NCBI RefSeq assembly: GCF_000367925.1
Contig: NZ_KB849176.1
Span: forward strand, 424,191 to 488,190
Source: Acinetobacter bohemicus ANC 3994
GTDB taxonomy: Bacteria > Pseudomonadota > Gammaproteobacteria > Pseudomonadales > Moraxellaceae
Direction of reading: 5' to 3'
DNA: 64,000 bases
A program made the position numbers and the translations under genes. The notes beneath the pieces were generated by a model that saw only the letters and a list, made by a program, of their open reading frames with translations, ran no database searches and was not told where the DNA came from. Shown here piece after piece: positions 17,400 to 25,437 of this stretch. Position 1 is the stretch's first letter. Every line of letters begins with the position of its first letter.

Positions 17400-18239
17400 T
17401 TAATCTTTATTGGTGAGTTCTAACGCACGTTGATACGCCACTTTCTTTTTAATACCAGTCAAATCCGCTGCCAGTTGCGAAGCCGCTTTGACCGATAAAT
17501 CTTGCAATAAACGCGTTAATAATTGATCTAGTTTTTCTTGTTCTAAATCCTTCTCTTGCGTTGCACCACCAATCACTAAAACAATTTCACCTTTTTGCTG
17601 GTTACGGTCCGATTCAATCAATTGAATTAAATCAGTCAAGGTCATTTTTTTAATGGTTTCAAAGGTCTTGGTAATTTCGCGAGCAAAACCCACAGGGCGG
17701 TCTGCGCCAAAAACATCAGCCATATCTTTCACTGACTCTAAAATACGGTGTGGTGCTTCATAAAAAATTAAAGTTTGTGTTTCATCTTTGAGTTTTTCTA
17801 ACTGAATCAGGCGTTGAGATTGGCGCGAAGGCAAGAAGCCTTGAAAACTAAAACGGTCGCTGGGTAAGCCCACAGAACTGAGTGCGGCAATCGCAGCGCA
17901 GGCACCCGGTACAGGAACCACACGAATATTATGGTCTTGTGCAGCACGAACCAATTTAAAACCCGGATCACTAATCAGCGGTGTACCGGCATCACTAATC
18001 AATGCCATGTTTTCGCCGTTTAGTAATCTTTGGATCAACAGATCAATTTTGTTACTTTCATTATGCTCATGACAAGCCGTGAGTGGAGTTGATATATTAT
18101 GGTGCTTTAATAATTGAGCAGAAGTACGCGTATCTTCTGCCGCGATAATACTGACTGACTTTAAAACATCAATAGCACGATAAGTAATGTCATCTAAGTG
18201 CCCAATTGGGGTCGCTACAACAAATAACTGAGCACTCAT
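17400..18239 (-). CDS. rsmI: 16S rRNA (cytidine1402-2'-O)-methyltransferase
   Basis: The 279-aa SAM-dependent enzyme of the tetrapyrrole-methylase fold methylates the ribose of C1402 in the ribosomal P site. Motifs: LFVVATPIGHLDDITYRAID at the N-terminus, AAEDTRTSAQLLKHH, ALISDAGTPLISDPGFKLV and PVPGACAAIAALSSVGL. It is divergent from the LpoA-like gene with 12 nt between the starts, the same neighbourhood as E. coli yraL-yraM. Confidence 0.97.
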   Translation of the reverse strand: MSAQLFVVATPIGHLDDITYRAIDVLKSVSIIAAEDTRTSAQLLKHHNISTPLTACHEHNESNKIDLLIQRLLNGENMALISDAGTPLISDPGFKLVRAAQDHNIRVVPVPGACAAIAALSSVGLPSDRFSFQGFLPSRQSQRLIQLEKLKDETQTLIFYEAPHRILESVKDMADVFGADRPVGFAREITKTFETIKKMTLTDLIQLIESDRNQQKGEIVLVIGGATQEKDLEQEKLDQLLTRLLQDLSVKAASQLAADLTGIKKKVAYQRALELTNKD

Positions 18240-18251
18240 AAGGTTTTTCCA

Positions 18252-19052
18252 ATGTTAAATAATAAAAAGAATTTGATGGGTTTCATGCTGTACGGCATTT
18301 TTAACTATGCACAAGCTGAAGTATTGGTCATTTTACCTGAATCGGGGCCTATGGCGCGAGCTGGATTGAGTATCAAACAGGGCTTTATGAGTGCTTATCA
18401 AGCATCAGGCATGAAAACCCCGATTAAATTTGTAAACTCAGATCAGAAACCCATGGCGCAACTGTTAAAACGCCATGTGAGCAAAAGCACGCAAATGATT
18501 GTTGGGCCTTTAGCACGCAACGACGTGGATGCTTTAATACAAGCGAACCTCAAGCTGCGTATTTTGGCTTTAAACGATGTCAGCAACCAAGCGGAAAATG
18601 TGTGGCAATTTAGTTTGTCGAAAAAACAAGATGCAGATGCACTGCATCAAGTGCTCGAGCAAGACAAAATTAAACAGCTCTATGTTGTTCGTCAAAAAGG
18701 ATCGGAAGCTGAAAGTGAACTTTTTTTGATGTCGTTAATGGGGCAAACGCAGCACGCTATTCGTATTGTGGAAGACGTCCCGCAAAAGCTGACCAAGCAG
18801 CAGGGTTTATTATTGCTTGGTCAGCATGAATGGATCAAGCGCCTAATTAAACTGCCCACGCAGCACATCTACGTATTGGCCAATGCCATTGAACAAGATC
18901 AAACCATACCGCAGGGCGTGAAATTTTGTGATGCACCCGCGTTATATAGCAGTGTCTGGCCCGATCTGATACATGCCTATCAACAGAACCCTGTTGCGAT
19001 GTCCTATCAGCGCTTATTAGCATTTGGTGGCGATGCTTGGCAGATCAGCTAG
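18252..19052 (+). CDS. LpoA-like penicillin-binding protein activator, interrupted by amber stop
   Basis: The 266-aa frame resembles the C-terminal, periplasmic-binding-like domain of LpoA/LppC: VLVILPESGPMARAGLSIKQ, QMIVGPLARNDV and ALNDVSNQAENVWQFSLS. It starts with a possible signal peptide (to about residue 22, YAQAE) but no lipobox, and lacks the N-terminal TPR domain of E. coli LpoA, so it is the short form. It stops at TAG 19050-19052 after AFGGDAWQIS; the same frame continues for 44 family-like codons to TAA 19185-19187. Order rsmI-lpoA-yraN-dolP supports the identity. Truncation or readthrough cannot be decided from sequence alone. Confidence 0.8.
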   Translation: MLNNKKNLMGFMLYGIFNYAQAEVLVILPESGPMARAGLSIKQGFMSAYQASGMKTPIKFVNSDQKPMAQLLKRHVSKSTQMIVGPLARNDVDALIQANLKLRILALNDVSNQAENVWQFSLSKKQDADALHQVLEQDKIKQLYVVRQKGSEAESELFLMSLMGQTQHAIRIVEDVPQKLTKQQGLLLLGQHEWIKRLIKLPTQHIYVLANAIEQDQTIPQGVKFCDAPALYSSVWPDLIHAYQQNPVAMSYQRLLAFGGDAWQIS

Positions 19053-19187
19053 CAGTATTTACAAGCACCTCATTTGAGCAGTCTTGAATTTCAGGGGCGT
19101 ACAGGACTGATTCAAATGAGTGACCATCAAATTCATCGTGTGCCGCATTGTTATGAAAATACTCAAAAAGGTTTGAAGGTGTTGTAA
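19053..19187 (+). pseudogene. In-frame C-terminal continuation of the LpoA-like protein
   Basis: After the amber codon the same frame reads QYLQAPHLSSLEFQGRTGLI then QMSDHQIHRVPHCYENTQKG and ends at TAA, which overlaps the yraN start as TAATG. The segment FQGRTGLI resembles the usual C-terminus of LppC proteins. It has no good start of its own, so without readthrough it is untranslated. Confidence 0.7.
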
Positions 19188-19618
19188 TGTTAGAGACCAT
19201 ATCAAGCCCATTAAATTTGGGCCAGTGGGCAGAGCAGCAGGCTTTAAAGTTATTACAAGCGCAGGGGTTTACCTTGATTGTTGCGAATTATCATTGCCGC
19301 TATGGGGAAATTGATCTGATTGTACAAAAGGATCAAGAATTGATTTTTGTCGAGGTCAAGGCGCGCTCAGTGACGCAATATGCACAATCATGTGAAACGA
19401 TTTCATCTTCAAAGCAAAAGAAGATTATGAAATCAGCACTGTGCTTTTTAAATGCCGAGCCGCAATTCCAAGAATTTTATTGCCGTTTTGATGTGATTTG
19501 TTTTGATTTTTTCCAACAATTTGCAAAAAAGATACAGCAAGATTTTTCTAAATGCCCTTATGATCAGCAATGGATAGAAAATGCTTTTACTTTTGATCAA
19601 GAGTTTATTAATCTTTGA
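19187..19618 (+). CDS. yraN: UPF0102 family YraN, endonuclease-like
   Basis: The 143-aa protein has the restriction-endonuclease-like core: GQWAEQQALKLLQAQGFTLI, the GEIDLIVQKDQELIFVEVKA segment containing the D...E-x-K catalytic triad, and the KQKKIMKSALCFL helix. The biochemical role of YraN is poorly defined; a Holliday-junction or DNA-uptake role has been proposed for relatives. The start shares bases with the preceding frame's TAA. E. coli has diaA next; here it is absent. Confidence 0.93.
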   Translation: MLETISSPLNLGQWAEQQALKLLQAQGFTLIVANYHCRYGEIDLIVQKDQELIFVEVKARSVTQYAQSCETISSSKQKKIMKSALCFLNAEPQFQEFYCRFDVICFDFFQQFAKKIQQDFSKCPYDQQWIENAFTFDQEFINL

Positions 19619-19683
19619 ACAAAATTAGAGTAGAAATACTGCAATAAAATAGAATTTAAATGGATGATTAGGAGTCTTGCTGA

Positions 19684-20367
19684 GTGTTTAATCGTATTGC
19701 AATGACGTTACTGTGTGTAGCAAGTTTATCTGGTTGTGCGAGCTTTATATCAAGTGGTACAGGGTCAGCGCCAGTTGGAACAGAAAGTGGTGCTCGTTCA
19801 CTTGGACAAGTCTTTATTGATTCTTCTATAGAACGTACTGCTAAAATTAATTTATATAAATTAGATTCACGCTTTAAACAATCTCGTGTAAATATTGAAA
19901 GTTTTCATGGCAATGTCTTGCTTACAGGACAAGTGCCAGATGCGCATTTAAAGCAATTGGCGGAAGATAATTTACGTGCGATGACGGATGTCAAAACGGT
20001 CCATAATTATATTACCGTCGGCAACCAAATTGGTTATAACAGTATTATGCAAGATACTACGGTGACAGCAAATACCCGTGGTTTGATTATGAAAGCCGTG
20101 GTGGTCTCTGATAGTAAAGTTCGTATCCATACCGAAGATGGGATTTTGTATGTGATGGGGCGTTTAAATCAGGCCGAGATTAATGATCTTAATCAAGTGC
20201 TTCAGCAAGTAGGCAATGTCACTAAAATTATTACCTTGATTGATAATGTTGAACAATCACGTGCCGTGACTTCAAGCTTTAGTAGTCCCGTCGTCAATGC
20301 GCAACCTGTTGAACAAACACCTGTAGCAATTGATCCAGATCAGGCAGAGCCTACGAATGCTCAATAA
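19684..20367 (+). CDS. dolP: BON-domain outer-membrane lipoprotein, DolP (YraP)-like
   Basis: The 227-aa lipoprotein begins with a GTG start and a lipobox (LLCVASLSGC, Cys 18). Two BON domains follow: about residues 45-115 (NLYKLDSRFKQSRVNIESFH, GNVLLTGQVPDAHLKQLAED) and 120-195 (RGLIMKAVVVSDSKVRIHTE, GILYVMGRLNQAEINDLNQV). DolP maintains outer-membrane integrity and assists the BAM complex in E. coli. An Ala/Pro/Gln-rich tail ends the protein; its last 11 nt overlap the esterase start. Confidence 0.93.
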   Translation: MFNRIAMTLLCVASLSGCASFISSGTGSAPVGTESGARSLGQVFIDSSIERTAKINLYKLDSRFKQSRVNIESFHGNVLLTGQVPDAHLKQLAEDNLRAMTDVKTVHNYITVGNQIGYNSIMQDTTVTANTRGLIMKAVVVSDSKVRIHTEDGILYVMGRLNQAEINDLNQVLQQVGNVTKIITLIDNVEQSRAVTSSFSSPVVNAQPVEQTPVAIDPDQAEPTNAQ

Positions 20368-21244
20368 TGTCACTCGAGTCGTCAAAAAAACGTTGGATCA
20401 AAAAGTAGAATTGGTAAGAACGCTGTATAAAGAGTTCCGCCTTTACGATTTTGGTAGTTATGTATTGAATCGTTTAACCCCTCGAAAGGGTTATACGCTG
20501 AATAAAAATATTGCTTATGGTTTAAAAGCCCGACAACGTTTAGATATTTTTTCTGCCGAAGTAGCACGTGAGCAACGCCCTTTAATTGTGTTTGTACATG
20601 GTGGGGCGTGGTTGCATGGAGACAAAAAAGACTATCGCTTTGTCGGTGAAGCCTTTGCCAAAGAAGGTTATGATGTTGTCGTCATTAATTATCATCTGGC
20701 ACCGAAATATGTTTTTCCAAGTTATATTGATGACCTGAATTTGGCATTAAATTATCTGACGCAGCATCAAACGAAATTAAAGATTCGCACTGAAAAAATA
20801 GTCTTGATGGGGCATTCAGCGGGTGCTTTTAATGTGATGTCGGCCATTTATCATCCGAAGCCTTATGCTTTGCAATGCCGTTCTCAAATTCGTGTGATTA
20901 TTGGTTTGTCGGGGCCTTATCATTTTGATTATAAAGATGATCCTTTATGCGCGGATGCGTTTGATCAGACCGTGCCTTATCAAAATGTCATGCCCTATTA
21001 TTTTGTTGAAACCAATGAAGTTAAGCATTACCTGTTTTTAGCATCGAATGATCAAGTGGTTGGTCGTAATAATTCAGAAGATTTTCATCGTATTTTGCAG
21101 GAAAAGGGCAATCATAGCCAAATGATTACCATCTCTGGCACGGGACATGTGTCCATTATGGGATCGGTTTCGAGTTTGTTTAGCCGTTATTTCCAAACCA
21201 AAAAACAAATTTTGGCGGTTTTAGAGGAAGCGCTAAAACCTTAA
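20357..21244 (+). CDS. Alpha/beta hydrolase fold-3 esterase/lipase
   Basis: The 295-aa enzyme shows the hormone-sensitive-lipase type oxyanion motif FVHGGAWLHGD, the nucleophile elbow VLMGHSAGAFNVMS, a probable acid in LFLASNDQVVGRNN and the catalytic His in SGTGHVSIMG. No signal peptide is evident. ATG 20357 gives an 11-nt overlap with dolP; an earlier non-ATG start in the same frame would extend deep into dolP. It is convergent with nudC with a single nucleotide between the stops. The substrate is unknown. Confidence 0.88.
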   Translation: MLNNVTRVVKKTLDQKVELVRTLYKEFRLYDFGSYVLNRLTPRKGYTLNKNIAYGLKARQRLDIFSAEVAREQRPLIVFVHGGAWLHGDKKDYRFVGEAFAKEGYDVVVINYHLAPKYVFPSYIDDLNLALNYLTQHQTKLKIRTEKIVLMGHSAGAFNVMSAIYHPKPYALQCRSQIRVIIGLSGPYHFDYKDDPLCADAFDQTVPYQNVMPYYFVETNEVKHYLFLASNDQVVGRNNSEDFHRILQEKGNHSQMITISGTGHVSIMGSVSSLFSRYFQTKKQILAVLEEALKP

Positions 21245-21245
21245 T

Positions 21246-22019
21246 TTATAACCATTCGCGAGTGTCATCTGCCACAGGGTGACCTTCAATGACATGCTTG
21301 ATCATCGCGTATGCAATGCTGCCTTTAAATGGAATCTCAGGCAGTTGATCAAATTTAAAGAATTGCGCATCGCTAATTTCTTCTTCCTGAAGTTTGATTT
21401 CTCCAGAAGCATATTCAGCACGAAAAGCGACCATGAGATTACTTGGGAAAGGCCAAGGTTGGCTGGCAAGATATTGGACATTTTTTAATTTTAATCCAAT
21501 TTCTTCGAAGGTTTCACGGCGTACAGCCTCTTCCAAAGTTTCCCCAACTTCGACAAACCCTGCGATGAGACCATACATATCGGTTGTATTTTTCGCATTT
21601 TTTGCCAGTAGAATTTCATCATCACCACGTGTAATCACAATGATGACGCAAGGTTGTACACGGGGATATTGATGATAGCGGCATGCCGGGCAAATCATGG
21701 CATGTTCAGTCGGATGAGCTTCTGTTTGATGCCCGCAATGACTGCAAAACTTATGGTTTCTGCGCCATTCTAAGAGTTGAATGGCACGACTGGCATATTC
21801 AAACTGCTGGGTATCCCAAATCGTCAATAATTGGCGGATGGGAACCAACTGCAAACCCTGAGGAATGGTTTCATCTTCACGTAGATCACGGGCAATCACT
21901 TGATCGCCTGCGTGAAAGTAAAGATCACTTGCTAAACTTTCAACTCGAGGAAGTTGAAAGTTTTCATCCACTAAAAGTTGATGTTGATGAAAAATATAAG
22001 CAAGTGATAATTCAGACAT
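21246..22019 (-). CDS. nudC: NAD-capped RNA hydrolase / NADH pyrophosphatase NudC
   Basis: The 257-aa protein has the four-Cys zinc ribbon (CSHCGHQTEAHP then CPACRYHQYP), the Nudix box GFVEVGETLEEAVRRETFEE, and the NudC-specific SQPWPFPSNLMVAF motif. NudC cleaves NAD(H) and removes NAD caps from RNA 5' ends. The start overlaps the stop of the fimL-like gene (TAATG), so the two are translationally coupled. Confidence 0.96.
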   Translation of the reverse strand: MSELSLAYIFHQHQLLVDENFQLPRVESLASDLYFHAGDQVIARDLREDETIPQGLQLVPIRQLLTIWDTQQFEYASRAIQLLEWRRNHKFCSHCGHQTEAHPTEHAMICPACRYHQYPRVQPCVIIVITRGDDEILLAKNAKNTTDMYGLIAGFVEVGETLEEAVRRETFEEIGLKLKNVQYLASQPWPFPSNLMVAFRAEYASGEIKLQEEEISDAQFFKFDQLPEIPFKGSIAYAMIKHVIEGHPVADDTREWL

Positions 22020-23662
22020 TAGGCAACAGTTTTCAGTTTTTCGCTACTTTGTAATGCTACATTAAACATCGACTGTAATACAGGCTGTTTGTATTTTAAA
22101 TTGTCAATCATCATATCGGCACTGGCTAAAGTATCAAGCGTATGATTGAGGTGTTCAAGATTGATTGATCCTGACGTTTCAATTTGCTGTTGGATAAAAT
22201 CAGCCGCAGTTCTTAATGCAGTTTGACCTGCTTCAGCATTTAAGAACAGCAGTGCACCACCAATTTCGCGTAATTGAGTCGGGATGTTTTCTACCGCTGC
22301 AAGATTGTTGTCTTGTGCATATTGCACTAAGATTTGACTAGACAGATCAACCTGTGTCTTCGCTTCATTAAGTAAAGCTTCATGCGCTTCGTCTAAACGA
22401 TCTAACGAAATATTCATGTTGTTGACACGAAGCTGTAAACGGCTTGAGGTGTGATGACGCTCTAAAACGCCAATCGAATTCATTGCAGATAAAATACAAT
22501 TCATCAATTGTTGTGCAAAACCTTCATCTTTGAGCACCTCAGCATCGTTAAGCAAACTGGCTTGACGCGATAAATCATTGAAGGCTTCATTGAGATTTAA
22601 CACTTTGAAAATATTGGCCAGATTTTTTAGTTTCTGCTGTAATTCCAGTGTTTTTTCTGCGGTCATGTTTTGATAGTTGTATTCGATGTCATTACGAATT
22701 TGTGCCATTTCACTGGTCACAAGTTCACTAATCGTATGCATGGTATCAAAATCAGGGCCATATAAATGACGGCTGAAAACTTGCAATTGCGTATCTGTAA
22801 GATGGTCGTCACCAATATTCAACTGGTTACGAATATGCTGTGCAGCATCATCTTCTTGGCTAATACACAAGCTTAAAATATTGGCTAAATCGGACAAACT
22901 TGCTTTGAAACGATCAGGTGCATTGAAATATTGCGCCATATTTCTTTCAATGCTGACTAAGGTACGTAAACGTGGGTCATTCAGCAACAAATCATCTATC
23001 TGATTAAACGCGACATGGACCAAATTCCAATATTGTTTACTTGGTGTATTTTCAGCAAGACCTGCTAAATATGCCCCAACTAATTTAATCGCTTGAAGAT
23101 CGAATTCAGTTTCATCTTGTTTAATCATCTTGTTTAAAGATAATTTATACAAGCGATGCACATATTTAGATTTTTCTAATGTAGGGGCTTGAGGCAGTTG
23201 AAAATCTGGGGTAATGCAGTCAAGTAGCGACTCAATATGTTGACCTTCATGGGTAATGGGCTTACCCAAGACAATTTCCAAACGATTGAGGGTGTCGAGT
23301 AGGAATTGTGGGATTTTAACTTCGCGTAGGCAAATAAATTCGATATAGCGCTTTAACATGGTGGTGCCTTCACTTAAAGCAATCACCTCTTGCGTGTTAA
23401 TTTGCGCAGGATTCCCCATAATTTTACGCATTAACTCAGCAGAATATTGAGCGATTTTAGCTAAACTTTGCATGTCAATCAGTGCCAAAACTTGAGCACA
23501 TTGCTCAAATTGATTGAGCGCATCATCAATACCAAAAGGTAAACTTTGGTCTTCTGCTAAAGTGCTCACCGCTGATTCAACTAATTTAATTGAGTTATCA
23601 ACCTCATTTTTTATTATCAGCAATGCAGTTGGGTCAAAATGAATAGAGGTTTGGTAAGACAT
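22019..23662 (-). CDS. fimL: FimL-like protein (degenerate ChpA/Hpt-type)
   Basis: The 547-aa soluble, helix-rich protein resembles FimL, which is related to the N-terminus of ChpA but lacks the phosphorylatable His of Hpt domains. Typical segments are HFDPTALLIIKNEVDNSIKL, FEQCAQVLALIDMQSLAKIA and LNAEAGQTALRTAADFIQQQ. In Pseudomonas FimL links the Chp system to cAMP and type IV pili (twitching). No kinase or receiver domain is present, and no other pilus gene lies in this window. The identification is by pattern recall and overall length (P. aeruginosa FimL is similar). Confidence 0.7.
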   Translation of the reverse strand: MSYQTSIHFDPTALLIIKNEVDNSIKLVESAVSTLAEDQSLPFGIDDALNQFEQCAQVLALIDMQSLAKIAQYSAELMRKIMGNPAQINTQEVIALSEGTTMLKRYIEFICLREVKIPQFLLDTLNRLEIVLGKPITHEGQHIESLLDCITPDFQLPQAPTLEKSKYVHRLYKLSLNKMIKQDETEFDLQAIKLVGAYLAGLAENTPSKQYWNLVHVAFNQIDDLLLNDPRLRTLVSIERNMAQYFNAPDRFKASLSDLANILSLCISQEDDAAQHIRNQLNIGDDHLTDTQLQVFSRHLYGPDFDTMHTISELVTSEMAQIRNDIEYNYQNMTAEKTLELQQKLKNLANIFKVLNLNEAFNDLSRQASLLNDAEVLKDEGFAQQLMNCILSAMNSIGVLERHHTSSRLQLRVNNMNISLDRLDEAHEALLNEAKTQVDLSSQILVQYAQDNNLAAVENIPTQLREIGGALLFLNAEAGQTALRTAADFIQQQIETSGSINLEHLNHTLDTLASADMMIDNLKYKQPVLQSMFNVALQSSEKLKTVA

Positions 23663-23786
23663 GTATCTGCACCTTTCCTAGGGTTTTATCTGTTTATGAG
23701 CAGCCAATAAAGGCGAAACTTCTTTACGTTTAACTATAACTTAACTGTTAAACGTTTAAATACAAAAAACACTAGAAATGTAGATT

Positions 23787-25220
23787 TTATTTTGCAAAAA
23801 GACAGGCTATTCCATGTTTTTCTTCAAATTGTTTGATCCATGTCTCATGTGCGTCAAGTTCTTGTGCTGAAGGCTGAATGATCGGGAGATCAACCTGTAC
23901 ACTTTGTTGGCGTGCTGTCTGTGCTTCTTGTTGTTCACTTTCAGTCAAGCTATCCATATCGAAGGAGACTTGACCACCGGTCATGGCAAGATAGACATCG
24001 GATAAAATTTCCGCATCGAGCAATGCACCATGGAAAGTACGGTCTCGTTGTGGCACTTCATAACGGCGCACTAAAGCATCAAGAGAGTTTTTTTGCCCCG
24101 GATGCTTATTTTTCGCCATAGCCAAGGTGTCGGTGACGGAACAGACTTCCGAGAGGGCAACAAAACCTGCGCGTTTAAACTCCATGTTCAGGAAGTTCAT
24201 GTCGAAGGTGGCGTTATGGGCAATAATTTCGGCACCTTTTAAATAATTAAAAAGTACCTCTGCAATTTCTGCATACTCAGGTTTGTCTTGCAAGAAGGCA
24301 TCTGAAATACCATGAATATTTTCAGAGTCGCCCACAGGTTTTTTCGGGTTGATATAAATATGAATGGAGCTGCCCGTAAGTTTACGGTTCACCATTTCAA
24401 TGGCGCCCACTTCAATAATACGGTCCGTATCTTGGAAGTAAAAACCTGTGGTTTCTGTATCTAAAATGAGTTGGCGTGGACCAAACACCTCTTTGCTTCG
24501 AGGGGTAATGACAATGTGTGGATGCTCAGATGCTAAAGGCGTGGGGGTGCTCGATAAAATCTCTTCCTGCGGCATAATGGCTTCTTGCACTGTTTCAGTT
24601 TGAGAGATTTCTACGACTAACTGCTCTGTCATTTGATCATCATTTTCTAAAATTTCATCGTCATCTTGTGGATCAGAATCCATTAAATCGAAACCAAAAG
24701 GGTCATCTAGCAGCCAATCTTTTTCAGCTTTTTTTTTATCAAGCTCGACAGCAGCTGTAGGGGCTTGGTTTGAGGGTGCAGATGGGTTTTTCATTGACTC
24801 TAGGGTTTGGTCTGCACCTAAATTTGCCAATTGATCTGCCATTTCATTCCCTGCATGTCCTGCATGACCTTTAATCCAGTTCCACTCGATTTCACGACCT
24901 TGGCAGGTTGCATCCAGTAATTTCCAAAGATCTGGGTTTTTAACATCTTTCCAGTTTTTCTTTTTCCAGCCGTGAATCCACTCAGTAATGCCTTGTTTGA
25001 CGTAGTTCGAATCGGTCCAGATAATCAATTTGGCATCGCTAGGGCAAAATTTAATCCCTTCAATTGCCGCCATTAATTCCATACGATTGTTGGTGGTGTG
25101 GGGTTCGCCGCCATAAAGTTTGTGTTCTTCAGACTCAGTAATGACATATGCACCCCAACCGCCTAAACCAGGATTGCCGCGACAAGCGCCATCGACATAG
25201 AGTGTAATTGTTTGAGTCAT
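23787..25220 (-). CDS. rnhA-dnaQ: Fused ribonuclease HI and DNA polymerase III epsilon subunit
   Basis: One 477-aa frame joins two enzymes. Residues 1-145 are RNase HI with the catalytic carboxylates in LYVDGACRGNPG, NNRMELMAAIEG, IIWTDSNYVKQG and HAGNEMADQLANLG. An acidic, probably flexible linker (about 146-245) follows. Residues 250-425 are the DnaQ proofreading exonuclease: LILDTETTGF (ExoI), IIAHNATFDMNFL (ExoII) and DRTFHGALLDAEILSDVYLA (ExoIII with the general-base His). The C-terminal tail should bind the Pol III alpha subunit. In E. coli the genes are adjacent and divergent; the fusion appears typical of Acinetobacter. Confidence 0.95.
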   Translation of the reverse strand: MTQTITLYVDGACRGNPGLGGWGAYVITESEEHKLYGGEPHTTNNRMELMAAIEGIKFCPSDAKLIIWTDSNYVKQGITEWIHGWKKKNWKDVKNPDLWKLLDATCQGREIEWNWIKGHAGHAGNEMADQLANLGADQTLESMKNPSAPSNQAPTAAVELDKKKAEKDWLLDDPFGFDLMDSDPQDDDEILENDDQMTEQLVVEISQTETVQEAIMPQEEILSSTPTPLASEHPHIVITPRSKEVFGPRQLILDTETTGFYFQDTDRIIEVGAIEMVNRKLTGSSIHIYINPKKPVGDSENIHGISDAFLQDKPEYAEIAEVLFNYLKGAEIIAHNATFDMNFLNMEFKRAGFVALSEVCSVTDTLAMAKNKHPGQKNSLDALVRRYEVPQRDRTFHGALLDAEILSDVYLAMTGGQVSFDMDSLTESEQQEAQTARQQSVQVDLPIIQPSAQELDAHETWIKQFEEKHGIACLFAK

Positions 25221-25437
25221 ATAACCAAATCCGAACTAATGAGAGTCAAATTAAACAAAGTGAGTGGTATATTGTATAACGCAATTGCAGTTTAGAACCG
25301 TATAACATGGTTAATTTTTAATTTCTTGTAACATTTATACTGAAATAGCGCTAAATTACGGCCTTGTGTCTACGACATGCTTCACTACAATGGCATATCT
25401 AAAAAATAAATTTTATACGAGTTGTTTGGATTCCTTT

